The translations under genes and the position numbers were made by a program. This document shows positions 16,026 to 24,976 of a stretch of 64,000 bases of DNA, piece after piece. How positions within the stretch are numbered: position 1 is the stretch's first letter; each line of letters starts with the position of its first letter. The DNA comes from Streptomyces sp. GS7. Lineage in GTDB: Bacteria > Actinomycetota > Actinomycetes > Streptomycetales > Streptomycetaceae. The stretch is taken from contig NZ_CP047146.1 in the NCBI RefSeq assembly GCF_009834125.1, positions 5,945,501-6,009,500 of the forward strand, given 5' to 3'. The notes under the pieces were generated by a model. It was not told the origin of the DNA, did no database searches, and saw only the letters and a list, made by a program, of their open reading frames with translations.

Positions 16026-17530
16026 GCGGCACCTCTCTCGGGATGCCGGCGTTCCCGCGGGCCGCCGCGGTCTCCACCGGCGACAGCCGGCTGCGCGCCA
16101 ATCTCACCCATGCCACCCACACCATCCGCGACAAGCGGGCCAGGGCCGTCGCCGAGCTGGACGACTGGGCACAACTGCGGGCCGCGGGCGCCGCGGTGAA
16201 GGACCGGACGCTGCGTCACCTCGACCACTACCTGGAGCGGTTGGAGGAGTCGGTGGTCGCCGCGGGCGGCCGGGTGCACTGGGCGGCGGACGCCGAGGAG
16301 GCCAACCGGATCGTCACCCGGCTGGTGCGGGAGACCGGTGAGCGCGAGGTCGTCAAGGTCAAGTCGATGGCCACGCAGGAGATCGGGCTGAACGAGGCGC
16401 TGGCCGAGGCCGGCATCCGGGCGTACGAGACAGACCTGGCCGAGCTGATCGTGCAGCTCGGGGACGATCTTCCGTCGCACATCCTGGTGCCGGCGATCCA
16501 TCGCAACCGCTCCGAGATCCGGGACATCTTCCTTCGGGAGATGGGGAGTTGGGGACGTCCGGCGCCCGAGGGGCTGTCCGACTCCCCCGCCGAGCTCGCC
16601 GAGGCGGCCCGGCTGCACCTGCGGGAGAAGTTCCTGACGGCGAAGGTGGGGATCTCCGGGGCCAACTTCATGGTCGCCGAGTCCGGCACGCTGGTGGTCG
16701 TCGAGTCCGAGGGCAACGGCCGGATGTGCCTGACGCTGCCGGAGACGCTGATCTCCGTCGTCGGTATCGAGAAGACCGTGCCGACCTGGCAGGATCTGGA
16801 GATCTTCCTCCAGTTGCTGCCCCGTTCCTCGACGGCCGAGCGGATGAACCCGTACACCACCACCTGGACGGGGACCACGGACGGCGACGGGCCCCGGACC
16901 TTCCATCTCGTGCTGCTCGACAACGGGCGCACCGACACCCTCGCCGACACCGTGGGGCGGCAGGCGCTGCGCTGCATCCGCTGCTCGGCCTGCCTGAACG
17001 TCTGCCCGGTGTACGAGCGGGCCGGCGGGCATGCGTACGGTTCACCGTATCCGGGTCCGATCGGGGCCATTCTCACGCCTCAACTGCGGGGCATCGAGGG
17101 ATCGTTGGAGGCGTCGCTGCCGTACGCCTCGTCGCTGTGCGGGGCGTGTTACGAGGTGTGCCCGGTCGCCATCGACATCCCCGAGGTCCTGGTGCACCTG
17201 CGGGAGCGGGTCGTCGAGGGCGGCCCGGTCACCCGGCGCGGCACCCGCACCGTCCTGAAGCCGGCCAGGGGCCATGCCGCGGAGCGGGCGGCGATGCGGG
17301 CCGCGGCCTGGGCGTTCGACCATCCCGGCGCGCTGCGCGGCGGGATGCGGCTGGCGTCCCGCACCCGGCGGCTGCATCCGCGGCGGTTGCCGGGGCCGGG
17401 GCGGGCCTGGTCCGACAGCCGTGAGCTGCCGGCGGTGGCGGCCGAGTCGTTCCGCGACTGGTGGCGGCGCACCCGTGGCGAGCAGCGCCCCGACGGGGCG
17501 TCGGGAGAAGGGCGAGGAGGCGTCAGATGA
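16022..17530 (+). CDS. lutB: Lactate utilization protein B (two [4Fe-4S] ferredoxin motifs)
   Basis: A 502-residue protein of normal LutB length. The N-terminal LUD domain includes VKVKSMATQEIGLNEAL and GISGANFMVAESGTLVVVESEGNGR. The ferredoxin part has CIRCSACLNVCPVY and CGACYEVCPVAIDIP, each binding a [4Fe-4S] cluster that passes electrons from lactate. The start ATG overlaps the lutA stop (ATGA) and its own stop overlaps lutC the same way, so the three genes are translated as one coupled operon. Confidence 0.95.
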   Translation: MSGTSLGMPAFPRAAAVSTGDSRLRANLTHATHTIRDKRARAVAELDDWAQLRAAGAAVKDRTLRHLDHYLERLEESVVAAGGRVHWAADAEEANRIVTRLVRETGEREVVKVKSMATQEIGLNEALAEAGIRAYETDLAELIVQLGDDLPSHILVPAIHRNRSEIRDIFLREMGSWGRPAPEGLSDSPAELAEAARLHLREKFLTAKVGISGANFMVAESGTLVVVESEGNGRMCLTLPETLISVVGIEKTVPTWQDLEIFLQLLPRSSTAERMNPYTTTWTGTTDGDGPRTFHLVLLDNGRTDTLADTVGRQALRCIRCSACLNVCPVYERAGGHAYGSPYPGPIGAILTPQLRGIEGSLEASLPYASSLCGACYEVCPVAIDIPEVLVHLRERVVEGGPVTRRGTRTVLKPARGHAAERAAMRAAAWAFDHPGALRGGMRLASRTRRLHPRRLPGPGRAWSDSRELPAVAAESFRDWWRRTRGEQRPDGASGEGRGGVR

Positions 17531-18174
17531 GCGGCCGGGACGTGGTGTTGGCGCGGATCCGGCGGGCGCTGGCCGATGTACCGCGCGGCGAGGGGCCGAG
17601 CGATCCACCGGTCGCCCGCGACTACCTGCGGGTGCACGGCTCGCGTACGGCCGGGCAGGACGTCGAGCTGCTCGCCGAGAACCTCGCGGACTACCGGGCG
17701 ATCGTGCACCGCAGCGGCCCCGACGGACTGCCGGCGCTGATCGGCCGGCTGCTGGCCGAGCGCGGGGCGCGGTCGGTGGTGGTGCCGCCGGGGCTGGATC
17801 CGGGGTGGCTGGCCGCGGCCGAGGTGACGCGGGTGCCCGACCTGGCACCGAGCACGGCACGCGAACTGGACGCCGTGGACAGCGTGGTGACGGGGTGTGC
17901 GCTGGCGATCGCGGAGACCGGCACCCTCGTGCTGGACGCCGGGCCCGACCAGGGGCGGCGCCGGATCACCCTCGTCCCCGACCACCACATCTGCGTCGTG
18001 CGCGTCCCCGGCCAGGTCGTCGGCTCGGTCCCCGAGGCGCTGCCGCGACTGGCCCCCGACCGCCCGCTGACCTGGATCTCCGGACCGTCCGCGACCAGCG
18101 ACATCGAACTGGACCGGGTGGAGGGGGTGCACGGTCCGCGGACGCTGGAGGTGGTGCTGCTGGCGGCCGGCTGA
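17527..18174 (+). CDS. lutC: Lactate utilization protein C (LUD domain)
   Basis: A 215-residue LUD-domain protein completing the LutABC complex. Key segments are DSVVTGCALAIAETGTLVLDAG, RRRITLVPDHHICVV and ISGPSATSDIELDRVEGVHGPR, the usual C-terminal signature. It is coupled to lutB by an ATGA overlap. No further gene is attached; the next gene follows after about 140 nt. Confidence 0.94.
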   Translation: MSGRDVVLARIRRALADVPRGEGPSDPPVARDYLRVHGSRTAGQDVELLAENLADYRAIVHRSGPDGLPALIGRLLAERGARSVVVPPGLDPGWLAAAEVTRVPDLAPSTARELDAVDSVVTGCALAIAETGTLVLDAGPDQGRRRITLVPDHHICVVRVPGQVVGSVPEALPRLAPDRPLTWISGPSATSDIELDRVEGVHGPRTLEVVLLAAG

Positions 18175-18315
18175 CGGCCGCGGCGCGGAGGGTGACCCTG
18201 ACGTTGGCAGGCATCCGGTGCGTACCAAACGGAGGTGTCTGGGTCGCCGCCGGGCGGGCCGCCAGACTCGTGGCCGTCGTCATCGGGCGACCGACCGAGA
18301 GGCAGGCACCACATC

Positions 18316-19491
18316 GTGAGCAGCGACAACTCCCTTGTTTGGGAGGCAGGTTGGGCGGCATCCATGCAGCGCCCCAGTGCGGGGTTCGACAAGAACTGGG
18401 CCGAGGAGGGGTTCGCGGATCAGACCGTACGGCAGGTCGTACGAGTCACCGGGACGGGGACCTCGGCCCGGGTCAAGCTCTCCCACCGCTACGGGACCGC
18501 ACCGCTGGAGGTGTCCGGCGCCTGGCTCGCGCGGACGGACCGGGGGCCCGCGGTGCACGGCGGTACCGGTCGCCGGCTCACCTTCGGCGGGGCGGATTCC
18601 GTACGGATCCCGGCGGGCGGCGAGGTGCACAGCGATGCGGTGGAGGTGCGCGTGGCGGCCTTCGACGCGCTGACCGTGTCCCTGTACTTCGCCCGGCCGA
18701 CAGGGCCGGCGACCTTCCACGCGCAGGCGTTCGCCACCTCCTACCGGGCGGCGGGCGAGCAGTTGGGGGAGGTGGATCCGGCGGTCTTCGGTGAGACGAC
18801 GGTGTCGTGGTACCACCTCGCCGCCGTGGAGCTGGCCGACGGCGGGGCGGCGCGGCGGGACACCGTCGTGGCCTTCGGCGACTCGATCACCGACGGCTTC
18901 GGGTCGACGGTCGACGGCCACGCGCGCTACCCGGACGCGCTGGCCGAGCGGCTGGCCGCCGCGGGCACCCCGCGTCCGGTGCTCAACCACGGCATCGGCG
19001 GGAACCTGCTGCTGCACGACTCGCCGTGGTACGGCGAGTCGGCCGGGGAGCGGTTCGGGCGGGATGTGCTGGAGCAGCCGGGCGTGCGGTCCGTCGTCGT
19101 GCTGGTGGGCCTCAACGACATCGGGTTCAGCGAGGTCGACCTGCCGACGTACAAGCCCGATCCTGACCTGTCGGCCGGTCAACTCATCGCGGGATACCAG
19201 GGGTTGATCGACCGGGCGCGGGCGGCGGGGGTGCGGGTCACCGGGGCGACGATCACGCCGTTCAAGGGGTCGGAGTACCACACCCCGGCAGCCGAGGCGA
19301 AGCGCCGGGAGGTCAATGCGTGGATCCGCGCCTCCGGCGCGTTCGACGCGGTGGCGGACTTCGCGTCTGTGCTGGCCGATCCGCGGGACGCGGACGCGCT
19401 GGCGCCCGGTTTCGACTGCGGGGACCGCAAGCACCCGAACGACGCGGGGTACCGGGCGATGGCGGCGGCGGTCGATCTCGCGGCGCTCTGA
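18316..19491 (+). CDS. SGNH/GDSL hydrolase
   Basis: A 391-residue two-domain protein. About the first 190 residues form a beta-rich domain (RVKLSHRYGTAPLEVSGAWL and so on) typical of an actinobacterial SGNH subgroup. The hydrolase domain shows block I VVAFGDSITDGFGS with the catalytic Ser, the block II Gly in HGIGGN, block III VGLNDIG with Asn, and block V DRKHPNDAGY with Asp and His. It probably removes acyl groups from a carbohydrate or lipid. No signal peptide is seen from the GTG at 18316, so it may be cytosolic. An upstream GTG at 18235 is less likely. Confidence 0.87.
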   Translation: MSSDNSLVWEAGWAASMQRPSAGFDKNWAEEGFADQTVRQVVRVTGTGTSARVKLSHRYGTAPLEVSGAWLARTDRGPAVHGGTGRRLTFGGADSVRIPAGGEVHSDAVEVRVAAFDALTVSLYFARPTGPATFHAQAFATSYRAAGEQLGEVDPAVFGETTVSWYHLAAVELADGGAARRDTVVAFGDSITDGFGSTVDGHARYPDALAERLAAAGTPRPVLNHGIGGNLLLHDSPWYGESAGERFGRDVLEQPGVRSVVVLVGLNDIGFSEVDLPTYKPDPDLSAGQLIAGYQGLIDRARAAGVRVTGATITPFKGSEYHTPAAEAKRREVNAWIRASGAFDAVADFASVLADPRDADALAPGFDCGDRKHPNDAGYRAMAAAVDLAAL

Positions 19492-19566
19492 CCGCCGGGG
19501 TGCGGCGGCGTCCGGTCTGAGCGGCGCCGGAGCGGGGCGGGCGCCGCCGGCCCGGCACCGCGCCGG

Positions 19567-21447
19567 TCACACCAGCATGCCCGAGGCGTGCCCGTCGTCC
19601 GCCGCGCCGTCGCCGTCCGCCGGCACCTGGTGCGCATCGCGCCGCACCAGCGCCGCATAGCGCCCGTTGGCGGCCAACAGCTCGTCGTGGGTGCCGCGTT
19701 CGGCGATCCGGCCGGCGTCCAGGACGACGATCTGGTCGGCGTCGCGGATGGTGGAGAGGCGGTGCGCGATGGTGACCGTGGTACGGCCCGCGGAGAGGGC
19801 GTCGACGGCCTGCTGGACGGCGTGTTCGGTGCGGGTGTCCAGGGCGCTGGTCGCCTCGTCCAGGACGAGTACCGGCGGGTCGCGCAGGATGGTGCGGGCG
19901 AGGGCGAGGCGCTGCTTCTCGCCGCCGGAGAAGCGGTAGCCGCGCTCGCCGACAAGGGTGTCGTAGCCGTCGGGGAGGGCCGCGATGTGGTCGTGTATCT
20001 GGGCGGCGCGGGCGGCGCGTTCGATCTCCTCGTCGGTCGCGTCGGGCTTGGCGAACCGGAGGTTGTCGGCGACCGAGGCGTGGAAGAGGTAGGTCTCCTG
20101 GGAGACCACGCCGACCGAGCGGGCGAGGGTGTCGAAGCCGAGGTCGCGGACGTCGGTGCCGTCGAGGGTGACCCGGCCCTCGGTCACGTCGTAGAGGCGG
20201 GGGACGAGGTAGCTCAGGGTGCTCTTGCCGCTGCCGGTGGGGCCGACGACGGCGAGGCTGCCGCCCGCCGGGATCGTCAGGTCGATGCCGTCCAGGGTGG
20301 GCGCCGCTTCGGGGTCGTAGCTGAACCGCACGTTCTCGAAGCGGACTTCACCGCGCGGGGCGGGCAGCTGTACGGGGTCGGCGGGCTCGGTGATGGCGAC
20401 CGGCAGGTCCAGGTACTCGAAGATGCGCTGGAAGAGGGCCAGCGAGGTCTGCATGTCGACGCCGGTGGACAGCAGCGAGACGGTGGGGCGCAGCAGGCCC
20501 TGCTGGAGCGAGACGAAGGCGACCAGGGTGCCGATGGAGAAGGCCGGGCCGCCGAACTGGAGGACGATCCCGGCCGCCCAGTAGATGAGCGCGGGCATGG
20601 CGGCCATGACGATGCCGATGGTGGCCATCCGCCAGCGGCCGGCCATGTTGGCGCGGATCTCCAGGCCGACCAGGCGCTCGGATTCCTCGGCGAAGTTCTT
20701 GGTGAGCGAGTCCGCGCGGCCCATGGTGCGGCCGAGCAGGATGCCGCTGACGGAGAGGGATTCGGTGACCATCGCGGACATCGACGCCAGCTGCTTCTGC
20801 CGCTGGGTGGTGATCTTCTTGCGCTCGTTGCCGACCCGGCGGCTGATCCAGACGAAGACCGGGAGCAGGAGGAGCGAGACGACGGTCAGCCGCCAGTCGA
20901 GGGCGACCATGGCGACGACGGTGGCGACGACGGAGGTGAGGTTGGAGACCAGGGACGTCGCGGTGGAGGTGACGGTGGCCTGCATGCCGCCGATGTCGTT
21001 GGCGATCCGGGACTGGACCTCACCGGTGCGGGTGCGAGTGAAGAAGGCCAGCGGCATCCGCTGGAGCTTGGCGTAGACGGCGGTGCGCAGATCGTGCATC
21101 ACGCGCTGGCCGACGGTGGTGGATATCAGGGTCTGGAGCACGCCGAAGACGCTGGTGGTCACGGCGGTGGCGATCATGCCGAGGGCGAGCAGGGACAGCA
21201 GTCCGGTGCGCCGTCCCGGGATGGCGACGTCCAGGATCTCCCGGAGGAGGAACGGGGACGCCACCGAGACCAGGGACGAGGCGGCGACCAGCAGGCCGAC
21301 GAGGGCGAGCCGGGCTCGGTAGGGGCGGAAGAGGGCGAGGATCCGCCGCAGGGGGACCGGGGCGTCCGGGTCCTTGGGCGGTGCGGTCCATTGGGGTTCG
21401 TCGCGGCGCATGGGCTCCTTCGGGATGCGTACCGGAAACTGGGGCAT
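19567..21447 (-). CDS. ABC exporter, fused permease and ATPase (single-chain half transporter)
   Basis: A 626-residue half transporter. A six-helix membrane domain (about residues 40-340) is followed by a complete ATPase: Walker A GPTGSGKST, the Q-loop VSQETYLF, the signature FSGGEKQRLALAR, Walker B VLVLDEATSALD, and the H-loop IAHRLST. It should work as a homodimer and export lipophilic compounds or drugs. It is divergent from a MarR gene with an inverted repeat between them, so the regulator very likely controls it and the pump may answer to the compound MarR senses. Confidence 0.92.
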   Translation of the reverse strand: MPQFPVRIPKEPMRRDEPQWTAPPKDPDAPVPLRRILALFRPYRARLALVGLLVAASSLVSVASPFLLREILDVAIPGRRTGLLSLLALGMIATAVTTSVFGVLQTLISTTVGQRVMHDLRTAVYAKLQRMPLAFFTRTRTGEVQSRIANDIGGMQATVTSTATSLVSNLTSVVATVVAMVALDWRLTVVSLLLLPVFVWISRRVGNERKKITTQRQKQLASMSAMVTESLSVSGILLGRTMGRADSLTKNFAEESERLVGLEIRANMAGRWRMATIGIVMAAMPALIYWAAGIVLQFGGPAFSIGTLVAFVSLQQGLLRPTVSLLSTGVDMQTSLALFQRIFEYLDLPVAITEPADPVQLPAPRGEVRFENVRFSYDPEAAPTLDGIDLTIPAGGSLAVVGPTGSGKSTLSYLVPRLYDVTEGRVTLDGTDVRDLGFDTLARSVGVVSQETYLFHASVADNLRFAKPDATDEEIERAARAAQIHDHIAALPDGYDTLVGERGYRFSGGEKQRLALARTILRDPPVLVLDEATSALDTRTEHAVQQAVDALSAGRTTVTIAHRLSTIRDADQIVVLDAGRIAERGTHDELLAANGRYAALVRRDAHQVPADGDGAADDGHASGMLV

Positions 21448-21460
21448 CGTGGAGCCTAGC

Positions 21461-21485
21461 TCATTGTTACCTATACTCACAATGA
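21461..21485. promoter_or_regulatory. MarR operator between the ABC exporter and marR-type gene
   Basis: TCATTGT-N11-ACAATGA is a perfect 7-bp inverted repeat centred in the 62-nt divergent gap. On the minus strand TTGTGA and TAGGCT, 18 nt apart, could be the -35 and -10 of the exporter promoter, so a bound dimer would block it. Size and position fit a MarR site. Confidence 0.72.
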
Positions 21486-21509
21486 ACAAGGTCCTGCTAT
21501 CCTCGGGGC

Positions 21510-21974
21510 ATGCCCTCGCCCTCCCCCGACTCGTCCGCCGGCAGCGGCAACCTCGCCGAACAGCTGGTCCGGCTGACCCGCCGGATGCACCGCGCGCAGA
21601 AGCGCCATCTGGAGCATCTGGACATCGCCTTCACCCCGGCCCAGTCCCGGCTGCTGCGGATCGTGGACCACTACCGCGACACCCCGCCGCGGATGGCCGA
21701 CCTCGCCGAGCGGCTGGAGGTCGTTCCCCGGGCGGTGACGACGCTGGTGGACGCACTGGAGGCGAACGGTTCGGTACGCCGGGTCCCGGATCCGGCCAAC
21801 CGGCGGGTGGTGCGGATCGAGCTCACCGACACCGGGCGCAGCACGCTGCGCGCGTTGCGCAGCGCCCGGCGGGCCGCGGCGGAGGAGATCCTGGCCCCAC
21901 TGACCGCCGAGCAGCGCGAGGTGTTCGGCGACCTGCTGTCGGCTCTGGTCGACGGGCCGGGTAGGCATCACTGA
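21510..21974 (+). CDS. MarR-family transcriptional regulator
   Basis: A 154-residue winged-helix protein. The DNA-binding part is FTPAQSRLLRIVDHY, PPRMADLAERLEVVPRAVTTLVDALEANGSVRRVPDPANRRVVRIELTDTGR (recognition helix and wing), framed by helices for dimerisation. It faces the ABC exporter across a palindromic operator and probably represses it until a ligand binds. There is no obvious ribosome binding site before the ATG, so the mRNA may be leaderless. Confidence 0.9.
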   Translation: MPSPSPDSSAGSGNLAEQLVRLTRRMHRAQKRHLEHLDIAFTPAQSRLLRIVDHYRDTPPRMADLAERLEVVPRAVTTLVDALEANGSVRRVPDPANRRVVRIELTDTGRSTLRALRSARRAAAEEILAPLTAEQREVFGDLLSALVDGPGRHH

Positions 21975-22015
21975 CCTGAGCACCACGGCAGCACCGCCTC
22001 ACCGGAGGAGTGACC

Positions 22016-24952
22016 GTGCCCCTGCTGGAGCCCCGCCCCCACGCCCTGCGGCCCGCGGCCACCACCGGGCCCGCGCCCGACCGGGTGCCCGACCGGCTGG
22101 CCGCGGGCACCCCGGAGCCGCTGCGCGGCGACCTCGTCGCGCTGCTCGGCGCGGACAAGGTGCTGCACGAGGTCTCCGACCTGGTCCGCTACGCGTCCGA
22201 CGCGAGCCCGTACCGCTTCGTCCCGCAGGTCGTGGTGCTCGCCGAGGACGTCGACGACATCTCCGCGGTGTTCTCCTACGCCCACGGCAAGGGCCGCGGC
22301 GTCGTCTTCCGGGCCGCCGGGACCTCCCTCAACGGCCAGGCACAGGGCGAGGACATCCTCGTCGACGTACGCCGCCACTGGGCCGGGATCGAGGTGCTCG
22401 ACGACGGCGCCCGCGCCCGTATCCGTCCGGGCACGACGGTGCTGCGGGCCAACGTCGCGCTCGCCCGGCACGGCCGGCTGCTCGGTCCCGACCCGGCCAG
22501 CGCGATCGCCTGCACCCTCGGCGGGGTGGTCGCCAACAACGCCTCCGGGATGACCGCCGGGACCACCCGCAACTCCTACCGGACGCTCGCCTCGCTCACC
22601 CTCGTCCTGCCGTCCGGCACCCTCGTCGACACCGCCGACCCGGACGCGGACACCGCGCTGGCGCGCGCCGAACCGGCGCTCTGCGCGGGGCTGCTCGCGC
22701 TCAAGGCGGAGATCGAGGCGGACCCCGGGCTGGTGGCGCGGATCCGCGCCAAGTACCGGATCAAGAACACCAACGGCTACCGGCTGGACGCCTTCCTCGA
22801 CGGCGGCACGCCCGTGGAGATCCTGCGCGGGCTGATGGTCGGCTCCGAGGGCACGCTCGGCTTCATCGCCGAGACGGTCTTCGACACCCTGCCGCTGGAC
22901 CGGCACACCACCAGCGCGCTTCTCTTCTTCCCGAACCTCGCCTCCGCTGCCGCCGCCGTACCGCGCTTCAACGAGGCGGGCGCGCGGGCCGTGGAGCTAA
23001 TGGACGGCAACACGCTGCGCGCCTCGGTGAGCGTGGCCGGCGTGCCCGCCGACTGGGCGGAACTGCCGAAGGAGACCACCGCGCTGCTGGTCGAGTTCCG
23101 GGCGCCGGACGAGGCCACGCGGCAGGCGTACGAGCGGACCGCGGGACGGCTGCTGGACGGGCTGGAGCTGGTCGCGCCGGTCGCCTCGGTCAGCAACGCC
23201 TTCACCCGGGACCCGGCGGTCATCGGCGGCTACTGGAAGGCCCGGCGCGCGTTCGTCACCGCGGTCGGCGGATCCCGGCCGCCCGGTACGACGCTGATCA
23301 CTGAGGACTTCGCGGTGCCGCCGGACCGGCTCGCCGACGCCTGTACGGCGCTCCTGGACCTCCAGGCCCGGCACGGCTTCGACGCGGCGGTCGCCGGCCA
23401 TGCCGCCCACGGCAACCTGCACTTCCTGCTGGCGTTCGACGCCGCAGACCCGGACGACGTGGCCCGCTACGCCGCCTTCATGGACGATTTCTGCCGGCTG
23501 ACCGTCGGGCGCTTCGACGGCTCGCTCAAGGCCGAGCACGCCACCGGCCGCAACATCGCGCCCTTCCTGAAGCTCGAATGGGGGCCGCGGGCAACGGAGT
23601 TGATGTGGCGGATCAAGCAGACTGTCGATCCGCACGGCATCCTGGCCCCGCGCATCCTCCTGGACCGCGATCCCCGGGCGCATCTGCGCGGGCTGAAGAC
23701 CATCCCGCAGGTAGAGGCCATCGCCGACCCGTGCATCGAGTGCGGCTTCTGCGAACCGACCTGCCCCAGCAAGGATGTGACCACCACGCCCCGCCAGCGC
23801 ATCGTGCTGCGCCGCGAGATGCTGCGCCAGCCGCCCGGCTCCGCCGTCGGCGAGGCGCTGCTCGGCGCGTACGGCTATGCCGCGGTGGACACCTGTGCCG
23901 GCGACTCCACCTGCGAACTGGCCTGCCCGGTAGGCATCGACACCGGGGCGCTGATGAGGGACTTCCGGCGGCTGCGGCACTCGCCGCACGAGGAGTGGCT
24001 GGCCGAGCAGACCGCGCGGCGGTTCGCGACGGTGGAGCGGGCGGCGCGGCTGGCGGTGGCCGCCGCGGACCGGATCGGCGACCGGCTGCTGACGTCGGTG
24101 ACCGGCGCCGCCCGCAGGGCCGTTCGCCCCGATCTGGTGCCCGAGTGGCTGCCGCAGATCCCGGGGGCCGCGGCCCGGAAGCTGCCCGGAACCCGGCGGG
24201 CGGGCGCGGCGGCCGTGTACTACCCGGCATGTGTGAACCGGATCTTCGGCGAGCCGGCCGGCCATCGGGGGCCCTCGCTGCCCGAGGCGGTGGTCGCGGT
24301 GTCCTGGCGGGCCGGCCGCCCGGTGTGGATCCCCCCGGACGTCACCGGCACCTGCTGCGCCACGATCTGGCACTCCAAGGGCTACGAGGGCGGCAACCGC
24401 GTCATGGCACAGCGCATCGTCGAGGCGGCCTGGGGCTGGACGGCCGGCGGCGAGCTGCCGCTGATCGTCGACGCCTCCTCCTGCACCCTGGGCATCGCCC
24501 GCGAGGTCGTTCCGTATCTGACGCCGTTTCACCGCGCCCTGCACGCCGAGCTGACGGTCGTCGACTCCCTGGTCTGGGCCGCCGACGAGCTCCTCCCCCG
24601 CCTCGACGTCCACCGCGCCCTCGGCTCCGCCGTCCTCCATCCCACCTGCTCCATGCGGCACTTGGGCGACGAGGACCGGCTCCGGCAGGTCGCCGAGGCG
24701 TGCGCCCGCGAAGTGGTGGTGCCGGACGACGCGGGCTGCTGCGCGTTCGCCGGCGACCGCGGCATGCTGCACAGGGAGCTGACCGAGTCGGCGACGGCGA
24801 AGGAGGCCGCCGAGGTCACCGCCCGCCACTTCGACGCGCACCTCTCGGCGAACCGGATGTGCGAGATCGGCATGGACCACGCGACGGAGGGCCGAGGCTA
24901 CTGCTCGGCCCTCCTGGCACTGGAGTACGCGACGCGTCCCGGCCCGGCCTGA
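22016..24952 (+). CDS. FAD-linked D-lactate dehydrogenase-like fusion with Fe-S and CCG domains
   Basis: A 978-residue fusion of a GlcD-like and a GlcF-like protein. The PCMH-type FAD domain has FRAAGTSLNGQAQG and GPDPASAIACTLGGVVANNASGM; the C-terminal oxidase half has VAGHAAHGNLHFLL and KAEHATGRN. The Fe-S part carries CIECGFCEPTCPSKD and CAGDSTCELACPVGID, then the CCG-type motifs TCCATIWHSKGY and GCCAFAGDRG. Such proteins oxidise D-lactate or another 2-hydroxy acid and pass electrons to quinone. GGAGGAG at 22004-22010 favours the GTG at 22016 over the one at 22010. With LutABC in the same window, both lactate isomers could be used. Confidence 0.9.
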   Translation: MPLLEPRPHALRPAATTGPAPDRVPDRLAAGTPEPLRGDLVALLGADKVLHEVSDLVRYASDASPYRFVPQVVVLAEDVDDISAVFSYAHGKGRGVVFRAAGTSLNGQAQGEDILVDVRRHWAGIEVLDDGARARIRPGTTVLRANVALARHGRLLGPDPASAIACTLGGVVANNASGMTAGTTRNSYRTLASLTLVLPSGTLVDTADPDADTALARAEPALCAGLLALKAEIEADPGLVARIRAKYRIKNTNGYRLDAFLDGGTPVEILRGLMVGSEGTLGFIAETVFDTLPLDRHTTSALLFFPNLASAAAAVPRFNEAGARAVELMDGNTLRASVSVAGVPADWAELPKETTALLVEFRAPDEATRQAYERTAGRLLDGLELVAPVASVSNAFTRDPAVIGGYWKARRAFVTAVGGSRPPGTTLITEDFAVPPDRLADACTALLDLQARHGFDAAVAGHAAHGNLHFLLAFDAADPDDVARYAAFMDDFCRLTVGRFDGSLKAEHATGRNIAPFLKLEWGPRATELMWRIKQTVDPHGILAPRILLDRDPRAHLRGLKTIPQVEAIADPCIECGFCEPTCPSKDVTTTPRQRIVLRREMLRQPPGSAVGEALLGAYGYAAVDTCAGDSTCELACPVGIDTGALMRDFRRLRHSPHEEWLAEQTARRFATVERAARLAVAAADRIGDRLLTSVTGAARRAVRPDLVPEWLPQIPGAAARKLPGTRRAGAAAVYYPACVNRIFGEPAGHRGPSLPEAVVAVSWRAGRPVWIPPDVTGTCCATIWHSKGYEGGNRVMAQRIVEAAWGWTAGGELPLIVDASSCTLGIAREVVPYLTPFHRALHAELTVVDSLVWAADELLPRLDVHRALGSAVLHPTCSMRHLGDEDRLRQVAEACAREVVVPDDAGCCAFAGDRGMLHRELTESATAKEAAEVTARHFDAHLSANRMCEIGMDHATEGRGYCSALLALEYATRPGPA

Positions 24953-24976
24953 GCGCACTCCCCCGGCCGGCGCGGG

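Noticed and set aside
19588..21459. Long plus-strand frame opposite the ABC exporter
   Set aside because: Its composition is Gly/Asp/Arg-rich without motifs. The minus strand encodes a complete ABC transporter.
22010..22012. GTG at 22010 as start of the D-lactate dehydrogenase-like gene
   Set aside because: It overlaps the GGAGGAG ribosome binding site. The GTG at 22016 has normal spacing.
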